Positions 1-7,828 of a DNA stretch of 13,468 nucleotides are shown here, one piece after another. Location of the stretch: assembly GCA_964598995.1 (NCBI GenBank), contig CAZRDR010000012.1, forward strand, positions 1 to 13,468. Reading direction: 5' to 3'. Origin of the DNA: JACROF01 sp964598995. Lineage in GTDB: Bacteria; Patescibacteriota; Microgenomatia; Levybacterales; UBA12049. The notes under the pieces are model-generated. The model ran no database searches. It was not told the DNA's origin and saw only the letters and a program-made list of their open reading frames with translations. A program made the translations under genes and the position numbers. How positions within the stretch are numbered: position 1 is the first letter of the stretch; each line of letters opens with the position of its first letter.

Positions 1-585
1 GTGTCAGACAACAAATTACGTAAAGGTCTCACCTACACGTTGCCAAATAATTTTTCAGAAGGTGAACGTTCATACCTTCCCTACCCGCCGCAATCGATTT
101 ATTACGCTAAAGATGAATCAGAAAGGTCGCAAGACTTAGCCCATGCCAAACTCCTCATCGATGCCACCTATGGCAGTGCCAGTGAGTCAGCCAAGCAGAC
201 GCTAACGCTCAAAACCCTAACCCGCTACCACCAATTAGCAGAGCAAATCGCAAAACTATGGCAATCAGTTGGCGTAAAAGTAAAAATTGAGGATGTCGAT
301 GCTAAACCTGAAGCTTTTCAAATCTATCTTGGCGATTTCTTTGTACCGAAAGACCCTGATCAGTACGAACTCTGGCACTCCAAAGCTGATCCTGAGCACA
401 ACATCACCCATTATGATAGTAAACGCATCGACAAGCTCCTTGAGGATGGTCGACGTACCGCTGATATAAATGAGAGAAAGAAAATCTATGAAGAATTTCA
501 GAAATATTTACTCGATGACGCACTCATCGATACACCCGCGTCATTTCTCTACTTCCCATATTCCTACACTGTCTCGAGGCAATAG
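1..585 (+). CDS. Peptide/oligopeptide ABC transporter substrate-binding protein, family 5 (C-terminal part)
   Basis: This is the last 194 residues of an extracytoplasmic solute-binding protein of the SBP_bac_5 (OppA/DppA) family, which captures peptides or similar solutes for an ABC importer. The visible part carries the usual C-terminal pattern: a helix with QLAEQIAKLWQSVGVKVKIE, the region containing GDFFVPKDPDQYELWHS, then NITHYDSKRIDKLLEDGR and a helix with ERKKIYEEFQKYLLDD just before the end. Family members are about 500-600 residues and start with a signal or lipoprotein peptide, so the GTG at base 1 is almost certainly not the real start and the gene extends past the left edge. It converges on uvrC with only 6 nt between the stops and no visible terminator. 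The family call is solid; the transported substrate cannot be read. Confidence 0.85.
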   Translation: MSDNKLRKGLTYTLPNNFSEGERSYLPYPPQSIYYAKDESERSQDLAHAKLLIDATYGSASESAKQTLTLKTLTRYHQLAEQIAKLWQSVGVKVKIEDVDAKPEAFQIYLGDFFVPKDPDQYELWHSKADPEHNITHYDSKRIDKLLEDGRRTADINERKKIYEEFQKYLLDDALIDTPASFLYFPYSYTVSRQ

Positions 586-591
586 CTAATT

Positions 592-1956
592 TTAGGCGAC
601 TGCTGCTTTACTGCGGAGTTTGCGATGATAGGTTATCGCGAACCGATGAGCTTCATTCCTTATTCTCTGTACGAGATGAAGTGAAGGCGACTCTTTAGCT
701 AGTGAAATTTCTCTAAAATTGTCCTCATTTTTGCCGTATAGATGTCGGCTCAAATTGAGAGCGTCACTTGAAACACGTGCTTCGTCAAAAAACTGTTGCT
801 CAGTTGGGATCACGATCGTCTCTTCACGCTTAGCAAGTCCAGCCACAGGGTAAAAGACATTTACTGTCTTCATCGCATCTAGAACTGAGGAAAGCTGGCC
901 TTTCCCGCCATCAATTACTAAGAGACTCGGTCGAGGCCAATCATGATGTTTGAGCCTCCGCTCCAGCATCTCGCGCATCATGGCAAAGTCATTTGGTTTA
1001 CCATCTTTATGAATTTTAAATTTGCGATACTGGGACTTATCTATCTCACCTTCAGTCAGAACGACCATCGAACCTGTCGCGTTCGTCCCTTGAATATTTG
1101 AGATGTCATAGCATTCGATTCGAGACAGATCGCTAACCTCCAAGCCACTTGCTTGGAGTGCTTGTAATAAGCCATCCAGTTCTTGTCTTCGCAAATCTGT
1201 TCGTAAGTTAGGATTCACATCATATTCGAATGGCTGATGCGTAGGCTCGGTGATAATTGCTAGAGCCTTAATTTTACGTTTGATTTCGGCTGCCTCCTCA
1301 TATCGCTCTTCTTTACTTTTTTTCTCCATATCTTTGAGAAGCTCACGCATAACGCTTTGTGACTCTCCCTCAAGAACTCTCACGATATTATGGATATTCT
1401 TTCGATAATCTTTTTTAAATTCAACTGATTCATTAACTGGCGGACATGGACAAAGACCTAAGTGGTTATAAAGACAGGTGTGCTTGGGATGATTGACGAC
1501 TGATTGATAAGGAAAGGCTTTACGTAGTGTTCTCAAAACGAGTTTGACTGAGCCACTGTTTGGGTATGGCCCGAAATAAAGTGATTTTGGATCATCCATT
1601 TTACGTGCAAAAAGTACCACAGGATAATCATCTTTAATAGTGATTTTTATTAACGGGTATGATTTATCATCAGTCAGTCTGATGTTATAACGCGGACGAT
1701 ACTTTTTAATATAAAACGCTTCAAGAAGGAGTGATTCGATCTCTGATTCAACAATGATCACTTTTATTTTATCGATCTGCTCTACGAGTGCTTGTGTCTT
1801 GGGTCCAAGCTGTGATGAGGAAGTAAAATACGACGAGACACGGGCCTTGAGATTTTTGGCCTTTCCGACATAGATGATATTTTTATCTTCGTCTAAATAA
1901 AGATAAACGCCCGGTTTTTCTGGCAATGATAAGTAAGATCGACGTGAGTATAACAA
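592..1956 (-). CDS. uvrC: UvrC, excinuclease ABC subunit C, lacking the C-terminal HhH domain
   Basis: UvrC makes the two incisions flanking a lesion in nucleotide excision repair after UvrA and UvrB have located it. The N-terminal GIY-YIG nuclease is present (PGVYLY at residues 15-20, YVGKAKN from 29, Arg39, catalytic Glu79 in SLLLEAFYIKKYRPRYN). A cysteine cluster follows (CLYNHLGLCPCPP, tighter than the usual spacing), then the UVR helix pair that binds UvrB (about 205-240) and the RNase H-like nuclease with Asp284, Asp349 and His437. The protein stops at 454 residues, just after HRKLRSK, whereas typical UvrC is about 600 and ends in a tandem helix-hairpin-helix DNA-binding domain. No continuation is possible downstream because the opposite strand holds the transporter gene. 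The TTG start is chosen because GGAGG lies 8 nt upstream and the GIY motif begins soon after. The first 74 nt overlap the preceding transglutaminase gene, suggesting translational coupling. Confidence 0.95.
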   Translation of the reverse strand: MLYSRRSYLSLPEKPGVYLYLDEDKNIIYVGKAKNLKARVSSYFTSSSQLGPKTQALVEQIDKIKVIIVESEIESLLLEAFYIKKYRPRYNIRLTDDKSYPLIKITIKDDYPVVLFARKMDDPKSLYFGPYPNSGSVKLVLRTLRKAFPYQSVVNHPKHTCLYNHLGLCPCPPVNESVEFKKDYRKNIHNIVRVLEGESQSVMRELLKDMEKKSKEERYEEAAEIKRKIKALAIITEPTHQPFEYDVNPNLRTDLRRQELDGLLQALQASGLEVSDLSRIECYDISNIQGTNATGSMVVLTEGEIDKSQYRKFKIHKDGKPNDFAMMREMLERRLKHHDWPRPSLLVIDGGKGQLSSVLDAMKTVNVFYPVAGLAKREETIVIPTEQQFFDEARVSSDALNLSRHLYGKNEDNFREISLAKESPSLHLVQRIRNEAHRFAITYHRKLRSKAAVA

Positions 1957-3703
1957 CTAAAATACCTCCAAGAACTGCGTAACGGGAAAAAATAATTGGG
2001 GTTACCTTAACGCTTTTACGTATTATAGTATCTTGCAAATTGAATGTAAAATCGAACGATTTATTGGCTAACAGCGGTGTTTTATGGAAGCCGACAGTTA
2101 TTTCTCTACTCCCAAAAGGTGGAACAGGATCAATTGGGATTTCTTGACGAGTTGGATATAACTCAGTTGCCTTAAGAACACCTTTCGTCTCAGGGAAAAG
2201 AGTATGAGACGTATTAGTTACTTTGATAGTACCTGTGATCGGCAGTTCTGAGAGGACTCGTGTAGGGAAATTTGAGGTAACCTGAATAGTCGGTGTATCA
2301 GCGATAAATGTCTGTGTGAAATCGACATGGACATCTTTTTTCTTCTCATCTCCAGCAAATTTATACCCTCCTGCAGGGATAGGATACTCACTATCGTAGC
2401 CTTTCTGAACAAAGACGAGGTGATCATAATCAAAAACAGCGAAATAATCAGTTCCGCCTGTCGTATTCCCCCAAGTTGGATCAACCATGATCCATGTCTG
2501 CTGCTGGGAGTCATAATACTCTGGCCACGCATGGAGAATATCCTGCACGAGTGACAGAGGTCGCTGCTTACTATTCTCCGTATGCGCGTAACCGTTAACT
2601 TCTCGAGCTGGAATTCCAGCAGCACGCGCTAAGGCAATGAAAAGGTCTGTGAACTCGAGACAGACAGCAGAGTTGGGCTGCTGGAGTGCGCCATATGCAC
2701 CAAGACGCGGCTGATCCGAGGTGACCCGGTTAAAGTCATAATGGAGATTTTTAACGACGTAGTCATAAATTGCTTTAGGAGTCTTAAGTTGTTTGGCAAG
2801 ACTGCGAATTTGTGAGTTGTTTACCTCCCAATACTTCACATCCTTGGTGTAATCAGCTATTTGCTGCGGTGTGAGCGTCGAAGGAGTTGGTCGATCACTC
2901 AACTTCGCCTTTCCTTTCACCGTCACCACGACATCTGCTGACGGAGCAAGCTGGAACTGAGCCAGCCAGTTACCGTCTTTGTCCATTTTTACATCAACTG
3001 GACGAGGCGAGATATCATCGATTGAGACTGTCTGATAGTTCGTCGTCGGAGGTAAAGCAATTTCTGTACGAATCGGATATAAATTCTTATTTTGGATGTG
3101 ATACGCGAGGTTAAAGGTGTAAATTTGCTCGGTTCCATACTCTATTGAGATAGCCGATGTATTGAGATCGTTCTTGGTAAAGATGAGTTTGTCTGATTTA
3201 AGATGAGGCTTAACAAAGGTTGGCTTGCCAAAGCTCTGAGGCGTTTTCACTTCCGCTGAGAAAGTATCAATACTATTGGGATCTGAGAGTCCTGGGATAT
3301 TAATCTCCCAGATCTTCCCGACTTTACGCGCCACATCAGTCGTGTCGAAAACGACTGAGTACGTTATTGCCTTTCCCGATCCAACAGCTTTGCGTTTAAA
3401 TGTCGATTGGATCGTATTGCCTTGTTCAGTCTTGGTGACGATGGGATTAATAGAACCATCAGGATCAGTGACCTTCAGGTTTTGCAGATCACTAAACCCA
3501 ACAGCTAGTGTATCTGATGAGGCGTAGTAATCACTTGTTTTATTCGTGAGGCTGATAGTGACGTTAACGTTGGTCTTGCCATCCTCACCGACGTTATAGA
3601 CCACTTTATAATCCCTGGTGAAGTAATCTGACGCGAAGACTCTGGATGAAATGAATGGGAAAATACTAAAGATAAGCGCTAATAACGCGAGCTTAAGACG
3701 CAT
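1883..3703 (-). CDS. Secreted, membrane-anchored transglutaminase-like protein
   Basis: This 606-residue protein has an N-terminal signal peptide (hydrophobic residues 5-18, plausible cleavage after VFA at 24), a long beta-rich region, a Transglut_core domain, another Ig-like beta region and one C-terminal membrane helix (about 575-594) followed by a basic tail ending in FRRR. The papain-like triad is visible: Cys348 in SAVCLEFTDLFIALARAAG, His391 in HAWPEYYD and Asp408 in MVDPTWG. Members of this superfamily act as cross-linking enzymes, proteases or peptide-modifying hydrolases; the substrate here cannot be told. The topology puts the catalytic part outside the cytoplasmic membrane with the tail inside. 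It lies 21 nt after uvrA and overlaps uvrC by 74 nt, so it is sandwiched in a DNA repair cluster although it looks unrelated to repair. No Shine-Dalgarno precedes the ATG; a TGGTACAAT extended -10 ends 9 nt before it. Confidence 0.9.
   Translation of the reverse strand: MRLKLALLALIFSIFPFISSRVFASDYFTRDYKVVYNVGEDGKTNVNVTISLTNKTSDYYASSDTLAVGFSDLQNLKVTDPDGSINPIVTKTEQGNTIQSTFKRKAVGSGKAITYSVVFDTTDVARKVGKIWEINIPGLSDPNSIDTFSAEVKTPQSFGKPTFVKPHLKSDKLIFTKNDLNTSAISIEYGTEQIYTFNLAYHIQNKNLYPIRTEIALPPTTNYQTVSIDDISPRPVDVKMDKDGNWLAQFQLAPSADVVVTVKGKAKLSDRPTPSTLTPQQIADYTKDVKYWEVNNSQIRSLAKQLKTPKAIYDYVVKNLHYDFNRVTSDQPRLGAYGALQQPNSAVCLEFTDLFIALARAAGIPAREVNGYAHTENSKQRPLSLVQDILHAWPEYYDSQQQTWIMVDPTWGNTTGGTDYFAVFDYDHLVFVQKGYDSEYPIPAGGYKFAGDEKKKDVHVDFTQTFIADTPTIQVTSNFPTRVLSELPITGTIKVTNTSHTLFPETKGVLKATELYPTRQEIPIDPVPPFGSREITVGFHKTPLLANKSFDFTFNLQDTIIRKSVKVTPIIFSRYAVLGGILVVILTSILLIIARKTGRLSLFRRR
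1963..1969 (-). promoter_or_regulatory. Ribosome binding site of uvrC inside the upstream gene
   Basis: Read on the minus strand, TGGAGGTATTTTAGTTG gives a near-perfect Shine-Dalgarno sequence 8 nt before the TTG start of uvrC. The same bases are the Gly-Gly-Ile codons of the last membrane helix of the transglutaminase-like protein, so the site decides the uvrC start and shows that the gene overlap is real. Confidence 0.8.
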
Positions 3704-3712
3704 GGTAGAGTT

Positions 3713-3721
3713 ATTGTACCA
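3713..3721 (-). promoter_or_regulatory. Possible extended -10 promoter for the transglutaminase-like gene
   Basis: The minus-strand sequence TGGTACAAT in the short uvrA-transglutaminase gap matches an extended -10 element (TGN plus TACAAT, 5 of 6). It ends 9 nt before the ATG, so a transcript starting there would have almost no leader. No convincing -35 is seen, and read-through from uvrA is equally possible. Confidence 0.3.
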
Positions 3722-3724
3722 AAG

Positions 3725-6619
3725 TTAGAGCATCTTTTTGAGGAAGCGGCCGGTATGAGAACGAGGGTTATTGGCAATTTCCTCAGGAGTCCCTACTGCG
3801 ACGATCTCTCCACCTTTTTCTCCGCCCTCTGGCCCTAAATCGATAATATAATCAGCATTTTTAATAACATCGAGATTGTGCTCTATGACGATGACCGAGT
3901 TGCCTTGATCTACAAGACGTCGAAGAACTAAAAGAAGTTTCTCAAGATCTGCAAAGTGAAGTCCGGTAGATGGCTCGTCTAGTAAATACAATGCATCTTT
4001 ACCACGCTTTGATAGCTCTGATGCGAGCTTAACACGCTGCGCTTCTCCACCAGATAGTGTAGGTGCTGGCTGGCCAAGTGTGACGTAGGACAATCCAACG
4101 TCTGCCAGAGTCTCTAACTTATGTGCGAGTCCTGGGATAAATGAGAAGAACTCGGCAGCTTCTTTGACGCTCATATCAAGAACATCAGCGATATTCTTAC
4201 CTTGGAATAAAATTTCAAGTGCTTCGTTGTTATACTGCTTACCTTGGCAAACCTCGCATGTAATGTATACATCCGGCAGGAACTGCATTTCAATTTTGAT
4301 CTGTCCTTCTCCTTCGCAGGCTTCACAACGTCCGCCTTTAACATTAAATGAGAACCTGCCAGGACCATAGCCTCTTACCTTAGCTTCTTTGGTCTGCGCG
4401 AAGATATCGCGGATATAGTTAAATGCGCCGGTATAGGTAGCTGGATTACTACGGGATGTACGGCCGATCGGTGACTGATCAATCTGGAAAATATTTTTAA
4501 TGTGCTCAAATCCTTGAATCTCTCTAAATGCACCAGGCTTTTGGCGGTGGAAAGGGTTATCTTTCTGCATCAGTGCGTGGTAGAGGATGTCGTTGATAAG
4601 AGTTGACTTACCACTACCTGATACACCTGTCACAACGATGAGTTTGTGCAATGGGAACGTCACATTAACATTTTTAAGGTTATGCTCTGATGCACCGATG
4701 AGCTTGATCGATTGTGGCTCCTTTTTAACAAGAGATGGGTCTGTCGATTTCTTAATCTTGATGACTTTTTTCTTGGAGAGGTATTGACCTGTTAATGAGT
4801 TAGGATCTTTCTGGAGTTCCTCGAACGTTCCTTTGGCGACGATATTACCGCCGAACTGTCCAGCTCCTGGACCAAAGTCGAAAATATAATCTGAAGCTGC
4901 CATCGTGTCTTCATCGTGTTCAACGACGAGGACGGTATTACCCAGATTCTTAAGTTTTTTGAGAGTCTCGATTAATCGCTCGTTATCGCGCTGATGGAGT
5001 CCAATGGATGGTTCATCGAGAACGTAGAGAACGCCTGTCAGGCCACTTCCTATTTGAGACGCTAGTCTAATACGCTGTGCCTCTCCTCCCGCTAAGGTAG
5101 CTGCTGTTCGTGAAAGCGTGAGGTATTCGAGTCCCACATCAACTAAAAAGCCGATACGCGTCTTAATTTCACGGAAGATAAGCTTACCAATCTCCATCTC
5201 ACGCTGTGACAGCTGCGAAGGCAGGCTATCAACGAAAGTAAGTGCTTCGCCGATCGGCATATCAGAGACATCGACAATTGACTTTTCATTAATCGTTACT
5301 GAGAGTGCTTCGGGCTTAAGCCTTGCACCTTTACAGAGTGGACATTTGTCATAGCGCATGAACTTCTCGATCTGACCTTTTACATAGGCAGACTCTGACT
5401 CGCCATATCGTCTTTTCAACTCAAACGCGATACCTCGGAACGGTTCACTAATGACGGTACTGCTCCCCCAGCGATTCTCGCCCCGTACTCGATACTCCCG
5501 ATCCCCTGTACCATAAAGTAGAAGATCCAACTGCATCTCATCCAACTCACCTATTTTTTTATCTAGAGGTACACTATTTTCGGTACAAAATGTCTTAAAG
5601 GTTCGTGAGAACCAGGTGTCGTTGGAGCCGAGGTTAAAAAACGGCAGAACTCCACCTTCATTGATCGTTAAATTCTTGTTAAAGATAAGGTCTTTATCAA
5701 CGATCAGTACTGTCCCGATACCAGAACACTCAGGACACGCACCATGAGGGGTATTGAATGAAAAAATACGCGGCTCAACCTCAGGAAGTGAGATATTACA
5801 TACAGGACACGCAAATTTCTCAGAGTAGAGATGGTCATCCACCTCTTCTGGGAATTCAGGGATTTCAAATGACGCGTCTTTGATCACACCGACTGTCATC
5901 TCACCATTTCCGAATTGTAACGCCTGCTCAACATCAGTTGAGAGACGGACTCGATCTGTCTCCTCAGTGATAGCAAGTGAGTCAACGACGAGGTCGATGG
6001 TGTGGCGATTGGTCTTGATCAGGACAATCTTACTATCAAGCGACATCACTCGCCCATCGATGCGTACCTTTCGATACCCTCTTTTCTTTAGAGAAACGAA
6101 TAGATCACTATACTCACCTTTTTTGTCTTTAACGAGCGGAGCCATGATCAAAACTCTGACGAATTTTTTACCAGGCTCTGCTTCACTGACACGCATATTA
6201 AGGACATTCTCAGTAATCTGTTCTTTAGACTGCTGTGCTATCTCACGCCCACAATTTGGACAGTGAGGATGACCGACGCGCGCAAATAAGAGGCGAAGAT
6301 AATCGTAAATTTCAGTTACTGTTCCGACTGTTGAGCGAGGGTTGTGACTGGTCGATTTCTGATCGATCGAGATCGCTGGAGACAAGCCTTCGATGAGGTC
6401 GACATCAGGCTTTTTCATCGTACCTAAGAACTGACGTGCGTAACTAGATAAACTTTCGACATAGCGGCGCTGCCCTTCGGCATAAACAGTGTCGAATGCA
6501 AGTGAGGATTTACCACTACCAGATAGCCCAGTCAGAACGACGAGTTGGTTCTTAGGGATTTCGAGATCGACATTTTTGAGGTTGTGCTCGCGGGCACCTT
6601 TAACGACAATTTTCTCCAT
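3725..6619 (-). CDS. uvrA: UvrA, excinuclease ABC subunit A
   Basis: UvrA is the dimeric ATPase that, with UvrB, scans DNA for bulky lesions at the start of nucleotide excision repair. The 964-residue protein is full length and contains two ABC ATPase modules. Walker A motifs are GLSGSGKS at 31-38 and GVSGSGKS at 665-672. The ABC signatures are LAGGEAQRIRLAS and LSGGEAQRVKLAS, and the Walker B regions are VLYVLDEPSIGLH and ALYLLDEPSTGLH. Zinc modules are present in the insertion region (CPNC; CPVC and CPEC) and in the second half (Cys765, Cys768, Cys788, Cys791). The ATG at 6619 has no Shine-Dalgarno but lies about 30 nt downstream of a predicted start site from a TATAAT promoter. No LexA-type operator is recognisable. 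It is the first gene of the uvrA-transglutaminase-uvrC cluster. Confidence 0.98.
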   Translation of the reverse strand: MEKIVVKGAREHNLKNVDLEIPKNQLVVLTGLSGSGKSSLAFDTVYAEGQRRYVESLSSYARQFLGTMKKPDVDLIEGLSPAISIDQKSTSHNPRSTVGTVTEIYDYLRLLFARVGHPHCPNCGREIAQQSKEQITENVLNMRVSEAEPGKKFVRVLIMAPLVKDKKGEYSDLFVSLKKRGYRKVRIDGRVMSLDSKIVLIKTNRHTIDLVVDSLAITEETDRVRLSTDVEQALQFGNGEMTVGVIKDASFEIPEFPEEVDDHLYSEKFACPVCNISLPEVEPRIFSFNTPHGACPECSGIGTVLIVDKDLIFNKNLTINEGGVLPFFNLGSNDTWFSRTFKTFCTENSVPLDKKIGELDEMQLDLLLYGTGDREYRVRGENRWGSSTVISEPFRGIAFELKRRYGESESAYVKGQIEKFMRYDKCPLCKGARLKPEALSVTINEKSIVDVSDMPIGEALTFVDSLPSQLSQREMEIGKLIFREIKTRIGFLVDVGLEYLTLSRTAATLAGGEAQRIRLASQIGSGLTGVLYVLDEPSIGLHQRDNERLIETLKKLKNLGNTVLVVEHDEDTMAASDYIFDFGPGAGQFGGNIVAKGTFEELQKDPNSLTGQYLSKKKVIKIKKSTDPSLVKKEPQSIKLIGASEHNLKNVNVTFPLHKLIVVTGVSGSGKSTLINDILYHALMQKDNPFHRQKPGAFREIQGFEHIKNIFQIDQSPIGRTSRSNPATYTGAFNYIRDIFAQTKEAKVRGYGPGRFSFNVKGGRCEACEGEGQIKIEMQFLPDVYITCEVCQGKQYNNEALEILFQGKNIADVLDMSVKEAAEFFSFIPGLAHKLETLADVGLSYVTLGQPAPTLSGGEAQRVKLASELSKRGKDALYLLDEPSTGLHFADLEKLLLVLRRLVDQGNSVIVIEHNLDVIKNADYIIDLGPEGGEKGGEIVAVGTPEEIANNPRSHTGRFLKKML

Positions 6620-6656
6620 AATGTAAGAGGAATAGCTCTGAAGCTAGCAATCAACC

Positions 6657-6685
6657 ATTATAGGTGATAACAAGTAGCAATGCAA
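6657..6685 (-). promoter_or_regulatory. Predicted sigma70-type promoter of uvrA
   Basis: On the minus strand a perfect TATAAT (6662-6657) is preceded at 17 nt by TTGCAT (6685-6680), a weak -35. It lies between tRNA-Glu and uvrA, with transcription expected to begin near 6650, about 30 nt before the uvrA ATG. Confidence 0.55.
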
Positions 6686-6706
6686 TTGGGAGGATAACAA
6701 AGACTT

Positions 6707-6783
6707 TGGTGACGCCAAGGGGATTCGAACCCCTGATCACGACGCTGAAAACGTCGGGTCCTAGGCCGCTAGACGATGGCGCC
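6707..6783 (-). tRNA. tRNA-Glu (anticodon UUC), CCA encoded
   Basis: The minus strand folds into a complete cloverleaf: acceptor GGCGCCA pairs with TGGCGTC (one G-T pair). The D stem is GTCT/GGAC, the anticodon stem CGACG/CGTCG encloses TTTTCAG with anticodon TTC, and the T stem AGGGG/CCCCT encloses TTCGAAT. The discriminator is A and the terminal CCA is encoded (6709-6707). The gene stands between the terminator of the MscS-like gene and the uvrA promoter. Confidence 0.97.
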
Positions 6784-6807
6784 ATATTTTTATAGTTAGC
6801 GGTAAGC

Positions 6808-6843
6808 CTATAAAAATCAGACCACCTTATGAGTGGTCTGATT
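6808..6843 (-). terminator. Rho-independent terminator of the MscS-like gene
   Basis: An 11-bp perfect stem, AATCAGACCAC (minus strand 6843-6833) with GTGGTCTGATT (6825-6815) around a 7-nt loop, is followed on the minus strand by a T-run (TTTTTATA overlapping the stem end). It lies about 30 nt after the stop of the membrane protein gene and just upstream of tRNA-Glu. Confidence 0.85.
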
Positions 6844-6874
6844 AATTATACCTTAAAGATAGTCTTTAGACAAC

Positions 6875-7537
6875 TTATTTCAGCTTCCGACGAAGCGACT
6901 CGAGGATTGCTCGAGCAGTGTCTTGACCACCTAAACCAAATGCAATTCCTCCAGCGAGTGCTACCATAGCAACAAAACCCGTAAAGAGAATACGAATTAA
7001 GTCAGCCGCAACACCTAGCTGTGTAAGTACAGCCAACACGACAAAGATCGTGATCGCCCAGCGAGTAATCGACGCCATGAGGTTAGCCACCTCAGGTGAA
7101 ATTCCTCGGGCTGATCCCATAACTATGTCACTTGCTAAGTTAGCAAATGCAAATCCGACGATGCCGATGATCGCAGCGACGAAAACATTTGGTAAGTACA
7201 GCAAGAACGCATTAAGAACTGTCGTTATCTGAGGCAGATTCCAGACATCAGCCGTTGGGATAAGGAACATTACGATTACGAACCAACGAGCTACTTCTGA
7301 GAAAATATTAGCCCAACTGTATTCTTTTTTCCCTTCAGGTATTCCATATCTATGCAGATATGACTCGAGTCTGAGAGTATCGAAAAGACTGACAACGAGA
7401 CGCTTTACGATAGACCCAACGATAATACCAATAAGAAGGATAATAATTCCTGCTAAGAAATTAGGAAGGAATGCAGCCGCAGCATAGAAGCTTTCTCTGA
7501 CAGATCCGATAAGTGAGTCTCCAACATTTCCACGCAT
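6875..7537 (-). CDS. Small MscS-like / conserved-TM-helix membrane protein
   Basis: This 220-residue integral membrane protein resembles the pore part of the small mechanosensitive channel superfamily and the conserved TM-helix family (PF05552-like). Two related segments each begin with LPN: LPNFLAGIIILLIGIIVGSI from residue 24 and LPNVFVAAIIGIVGFAFANL from 115, which suggests an internal duplication. Further helices lie near 85-95 and 160-200, and the end AGGIAFGLGGQDTARAILE is like the glycine-rich pore helix of MscS. The cytoplasmic beta and C-terminal domains of true MscS are absent, so gating function is uncertain. The ATG at 7537 is preferred over the in-frame GTG at 7546 because that GTG lies within the Shine-Dalgarno GGAGGTGATA, 8 nt upstream of the ATG. 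A strong terminator follows. Confidence 0.85.
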   Translation of the reverse strand: MRGNVGDSLIGSVRESFYAAAAFLPNFLAGIIILLIGIIVGSIVKRLVVSLFDTLRLESYLHRYGIPEGKKEYSWANIFSEVARWFVIVMFLIPTADVWNLPQITTVLNAFLLYLPNVFVAAIIGIVGFAFANLASDIVMGSARGISPEVANLMASITRWAITIFVVLAVLTQLGVAADLIRILFTGFVAMVALAGGIAFGLGGQDTARAILESLRRKLK

Positions 7538-7540
7538 ATT

Positions 7541-7553
7541 TATCACCTCCTTT
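7541..7553 (-). promoter_or_regulatory. Near-perfect Shine-Dalgarno of the MscS-like gene
   Basis: The minus strand reads AAAGGAGGTGATA, a long match to the usual 3' end of bacterial 16S rRNA. It places the start at the ATG 7537 and rules out the in-frame GTG at 7546, which is part of the binding site. Confidence 0.85.
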
Positions 7554-7639
7554 CATTAATTAGATTAGATGAATAGGATAGGCAAAACTGTAACGAGGAT
7601 TACTCAACATTTACCTAAGTCTATGCATGCGTGCTTAGC

Positions 7640-7669
7640 TTGTCAAGAGTAAGCCTGGCTTGATATAAT
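7640..7669 (+). promoter_or_regulatory. Strong promoter of tRNA-Lys
   Basis: TTGTCA (5 of 6) and a perfect TATAAT are separated by 18 nt, and TGA directly before the -10 makes it an extended -10. Transcription should start near 7676, giving a leader of about 29 nt before the tRNA. That leader holds a small hairpin, AAACC-GCGA-GGTTT (7681-7694), with a GNRA tetraloop. Confidence 0.75.
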
Positions 7670-7704
7670 TACGAATACGTAAACCGCGAGGTTTGTCCTA
7701 AATG

Positions 7705-7776
7705 GGGCCGGTAGCTCAGCGGTAGAGCAGGAGCCTTTTAAGCTCTTGGTCACAGGTTCGAATCCTGTCCGGCTCA
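7705..7776 (+). tRNA. tRNA-Lys (anticodon UUU), CCA not encoded
   Basis: The cloverleaf is complete: acceptor GGGCCGG/CCGGCTC (one G-T pair), D stem GCTC/GAGC, anticodon stem GGAGC/GCTCT around CTTTTAA with anticodon TTT at 7737-7739, and T stem ACAGG/CCTGT around TTCGAAT. The discriminator A at 7776 is followed by CAAC, so CCA must be added after transcription, unlike the neighbouring tRNA-Glu. No hairpin terminator is seen downstream. Confidence 0.97.
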
Positions 7777-7828
7777 CAACTTCACAACTTTATTAATTCT
7801 CTCAAATTTTCGCAACTTTCCAGAAAAC

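Noticed and set aside
2218..2625. 135-codon open frame on the minus strand inside the transglutaminase gene
   Set aside because: It lies entirely within the catalytic domain region in another frame, has no start signal, and the composition looks like shadow translation.
6359..6375. GATCGATCGAGATCG cluster inside uvrA
   Set aside because: It encodes the conserved ISIDQ region of UvrA; repeated GATC here follows from codon choice and no methylation context is known.
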